Shown here: positions 62,997-64,000 of the stretch, piece by piece
How the letters are laid out: each line of letters opens with the position of its first letter
Numbering within the stretch: the stretch's first letter is position 1
Assembly (NCBI GenBank): GCA_021287075.1
Contig: JAJTBD010000002.1
Span: 209,983 to 273,982, forward strand
DNA: 64,000 nt
From: Micrococcales bacterium
GTDB lineage: Bacteria; Actinomycetota; Actinomycetes; Actinomycetales; Dermatophilaceae
Direction of reading: 5' to 3'
The notes under the pieces: model-generated
What the model was told of the DNA's origin: nothing
What the model saw: only the letters and a program-made list of their open reading frames with translations
Database searches by the model: none
Made by a program: the position numbers and the translations under genes

Positions 62997-63890
62997 GTGA
63001 CCTCCGACCCCACCACCCCGAGGAGCCCCGACGCCGACGCGTCCGGGCTCCTCGGCGCTTCCCAGATCCGTGACCTGGCCGACCGGCTGGGGGTGCGCCC
63101 CACCAAGCAGTGGGGGCAGAACTTCGTCGTCGACGCCAACACGGTGCGGCGCATCGTGCGGGTCGCCGGGGTGACCCAGACCGACTCCGTGGTCGAGGTG
63201 GGCCCGGGGCTGGGCAGCCTGACGCTGGCGCTCCTGCCGGTCGCCGGGCACGTCACCGCCGTCGAGGTCGACCCCGTCCTGGCCGCAGCGCTGCCCGACA
63301 CGGTCGCCGCCCTCGCCCCCGCCCACCGCGAGCGCCTCACCCTGGTGCACGCCGACGCGCTGGCGGTGCGCGAGCTGCCCGGGCCGCCGCCCACCGCGCT
63401 GGTGGCCAACCTGCCCTACAACGTCTCCGTGCCCGTGGTGCTGTCCTTCCTCGAGGCCTTCCCGACGCTCGAGCGCGTCCTGGTGATGGTCCAGCTCGAG
63501 GTCGCCGAGCGACTGGCGGCCGCCCCGGGCAGCAAGACCTATGGCGTCCCTTCGGTCAAGGCGGCCTGGTATGCCGCGGTGCGCCTCGCCGGGACCGTCC
63601 CCCGGTCGGTCTTCTGGCCGGTCCCCAATGTCGACTCGGGGCTGGTCTCGCTGGTGCGGCGGGACCCGCCGGTGACCACCGCGACCCGCGAGGAGGTCTT
63701 CTCCTGCATCGACGCGGCATTCGCCCAGCGCCGCAAGACCCTGCGCGCCGCGCTCGCGGGCTGGGCCGGCTCGGCGGCCCGCGCAGAGGAGTGCCTGCGG
63801 GCTGCCGGGATCGACCCGCGCACCCGCGGTGAGGCCATCGGCGTCACGGAGTTCGCTGCCATCGCCGAGGCCCGCCGCGCCCTGCCCTGA
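62997..63890 (+). CDS. ksgA: 16S rRNA dimethyladenosine transferase
   Basis: A 297-residue SAM-dependent RNA methyltransferase from GTG 62997, 15 bases after rpf[34 protein letters not shown] (SAM site), [13 protein letters not shown] and [12 protein letters not shown] (catalytic N-L-P-Y) are the RsmA/KsgA motifs. It dimethylates A1518 and A1519 of 16S rRNA. The usual next gene, ispE, would lie beyond the window. Confidence 0.96.
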   Translation: MTSDPTTPRSPDADASGLLGASQIRDLADRLGVRPTKQWGQNFVVDANTVRRIVRVAGVTQTDSVVEVGPGLGSLTLALLPVAGHVTAVEVDPVLAAALPDTVAALAPAHRERLTLVHADALAVRELPGPPPTALVANLPYNVSVPVVLSFLEAFPTLERVLVMVQLEVAERLAAAPGSKTYGVPSVKAAWYAAVRLAGTVPRSVFWPVPNVDSGLVSLVRRDPPVTTATREEVFSCIDAAFAQRRKTLRAALAGWAGSAARAEECLRAAGIDPRTRGEAIGVTEFAAIAEARRALP

Positions 63891-63891
63891 C

Positions 63892-63901
63892 GCGGCATAC
63901 C
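63892..63901 (-). repeat. GGTATGCCGC dispersed motif, intergenic copy
   Basis: An exact copy two bases after the ksgA stop, before the terminal repeat array. Confidence 0.65.
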
Positions 63902-63913
63902 CACTGCGCGCCG

Positions 63914-64000
63914 GGGGCGTTCGTGCCCAGTTGGGCGAAAGGGTGCGGGGCGTTTGTGCCCAGTTGGGCGAAAGGGTGCGGGGCGTTTGTGCCCAGTTGG
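63914..64000 (+). repeat. Array of at least three GCCCA-NN-TGGGC elements
   Basis: Copies start at 63914, 63947 and 63980, period 33 bp, reading GGGGCGTTYGTGCCCA, centre GT, TGGGCGAAAGG. The third is cut by the window end. Confidence 0.9.

Overview
The window is chromosomal DNA from a high-GC Gram-positive bacterium (Actinomycetota). Gene content and order fit Micrococcales, most likely the Intrasporangiaceae/Dermatophilaceae group; that placement is my inference. Supporting evidence: strong G/C third positions, frequent GTG starts, the blocks galU-glp(moeA)-moaC-mogA-rimJ-sepX/glpR and metG-tatD-rpfB-ksgA, a single-cytochrome-b sdhCAB, and a resuscitation-promoting factor. I saw no transposase, phage structural gene, plasmid replication gene or CRISPR array.

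Layout. 0-8.9 kb: end of an NlpC/P60 hydrolase, FrnE-like thiol oxidoreductase, macrodomain protein, PRC/DUF2382 stress-type protein, a Ktr potassium system with one KtrA and two tandem KtrB, a MatB-like acyl-CoA ligase, a DksA-type zinc finger and a small ATPase. 9-17 kb: two related secreted-type proteins (one truncated), PlsC, tRNA-Arg(CCT), enoyl-CoA hydratase, MFS transporter and a lipoprotein. 17-25 kb: fadA-fadB beta-oxidation operon behind a palindromic operator, then a large helicase-nuclease. 25-28 kb: mscL, a SAF/CpaB-like protein, mtnP and an FmdB zinc ribbon. 28-35 kb: TetR regulator with divergent DUF2871-MFS pair, K+/H+ antiporter and penicillin acylase. 35-41 kb: 5-formyl-THF cyclo-ligase, galU, molybdenum-cofactor genes and the divisome gene sepX/glpR. 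41-45 kb: GNAT, AI-2E transporter, tRNA-Ala(CGC), then two consecutive frameshifted genes (CPBP protease and GH15-like enzyme). 45-51 kb: TM0106-type nuclease-helicase, protein mannosyltransferase and rsmI. 51-57 kb: sdhCAB, a DUF559 nuclease-fold gene and nadE. 57-64 kb: CPBP protease, DUF4126, metG, tatD, rpfB and ksgA.

The genes are mostly housekeeping; the striking feature is repetitive DNA. (i) The 10-mer GGTATGCCGC occurs at least 28 times exactly by eye, half of them in the roughly 10% of the window that is non-coding. Inverted pairs of it form hairpins just after fadB, sdhB and nadE. This layout resembles DNA-uptake sequences of Neisseria and Pasteurellaceae. (ii) A roughly 29-bp element with the core GCCCA-NN-TGGGC occurs about 15 times at seven loci, often in tandem at 32-33 bp period, once inside the sepX/glpR reading frame. 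Oppositely oriented arrays flank the DUF559 gene. (iii) A 44-bp tandem repeat with the related core CGCCA-NN-TGGCG lies near 25.1 kb, with one stray copy at 55.2 kb. Together these suggest an undescribed dispersed repeat system, possibly tied to Vsr-fold nucleases; the function is not shown by this sequence.
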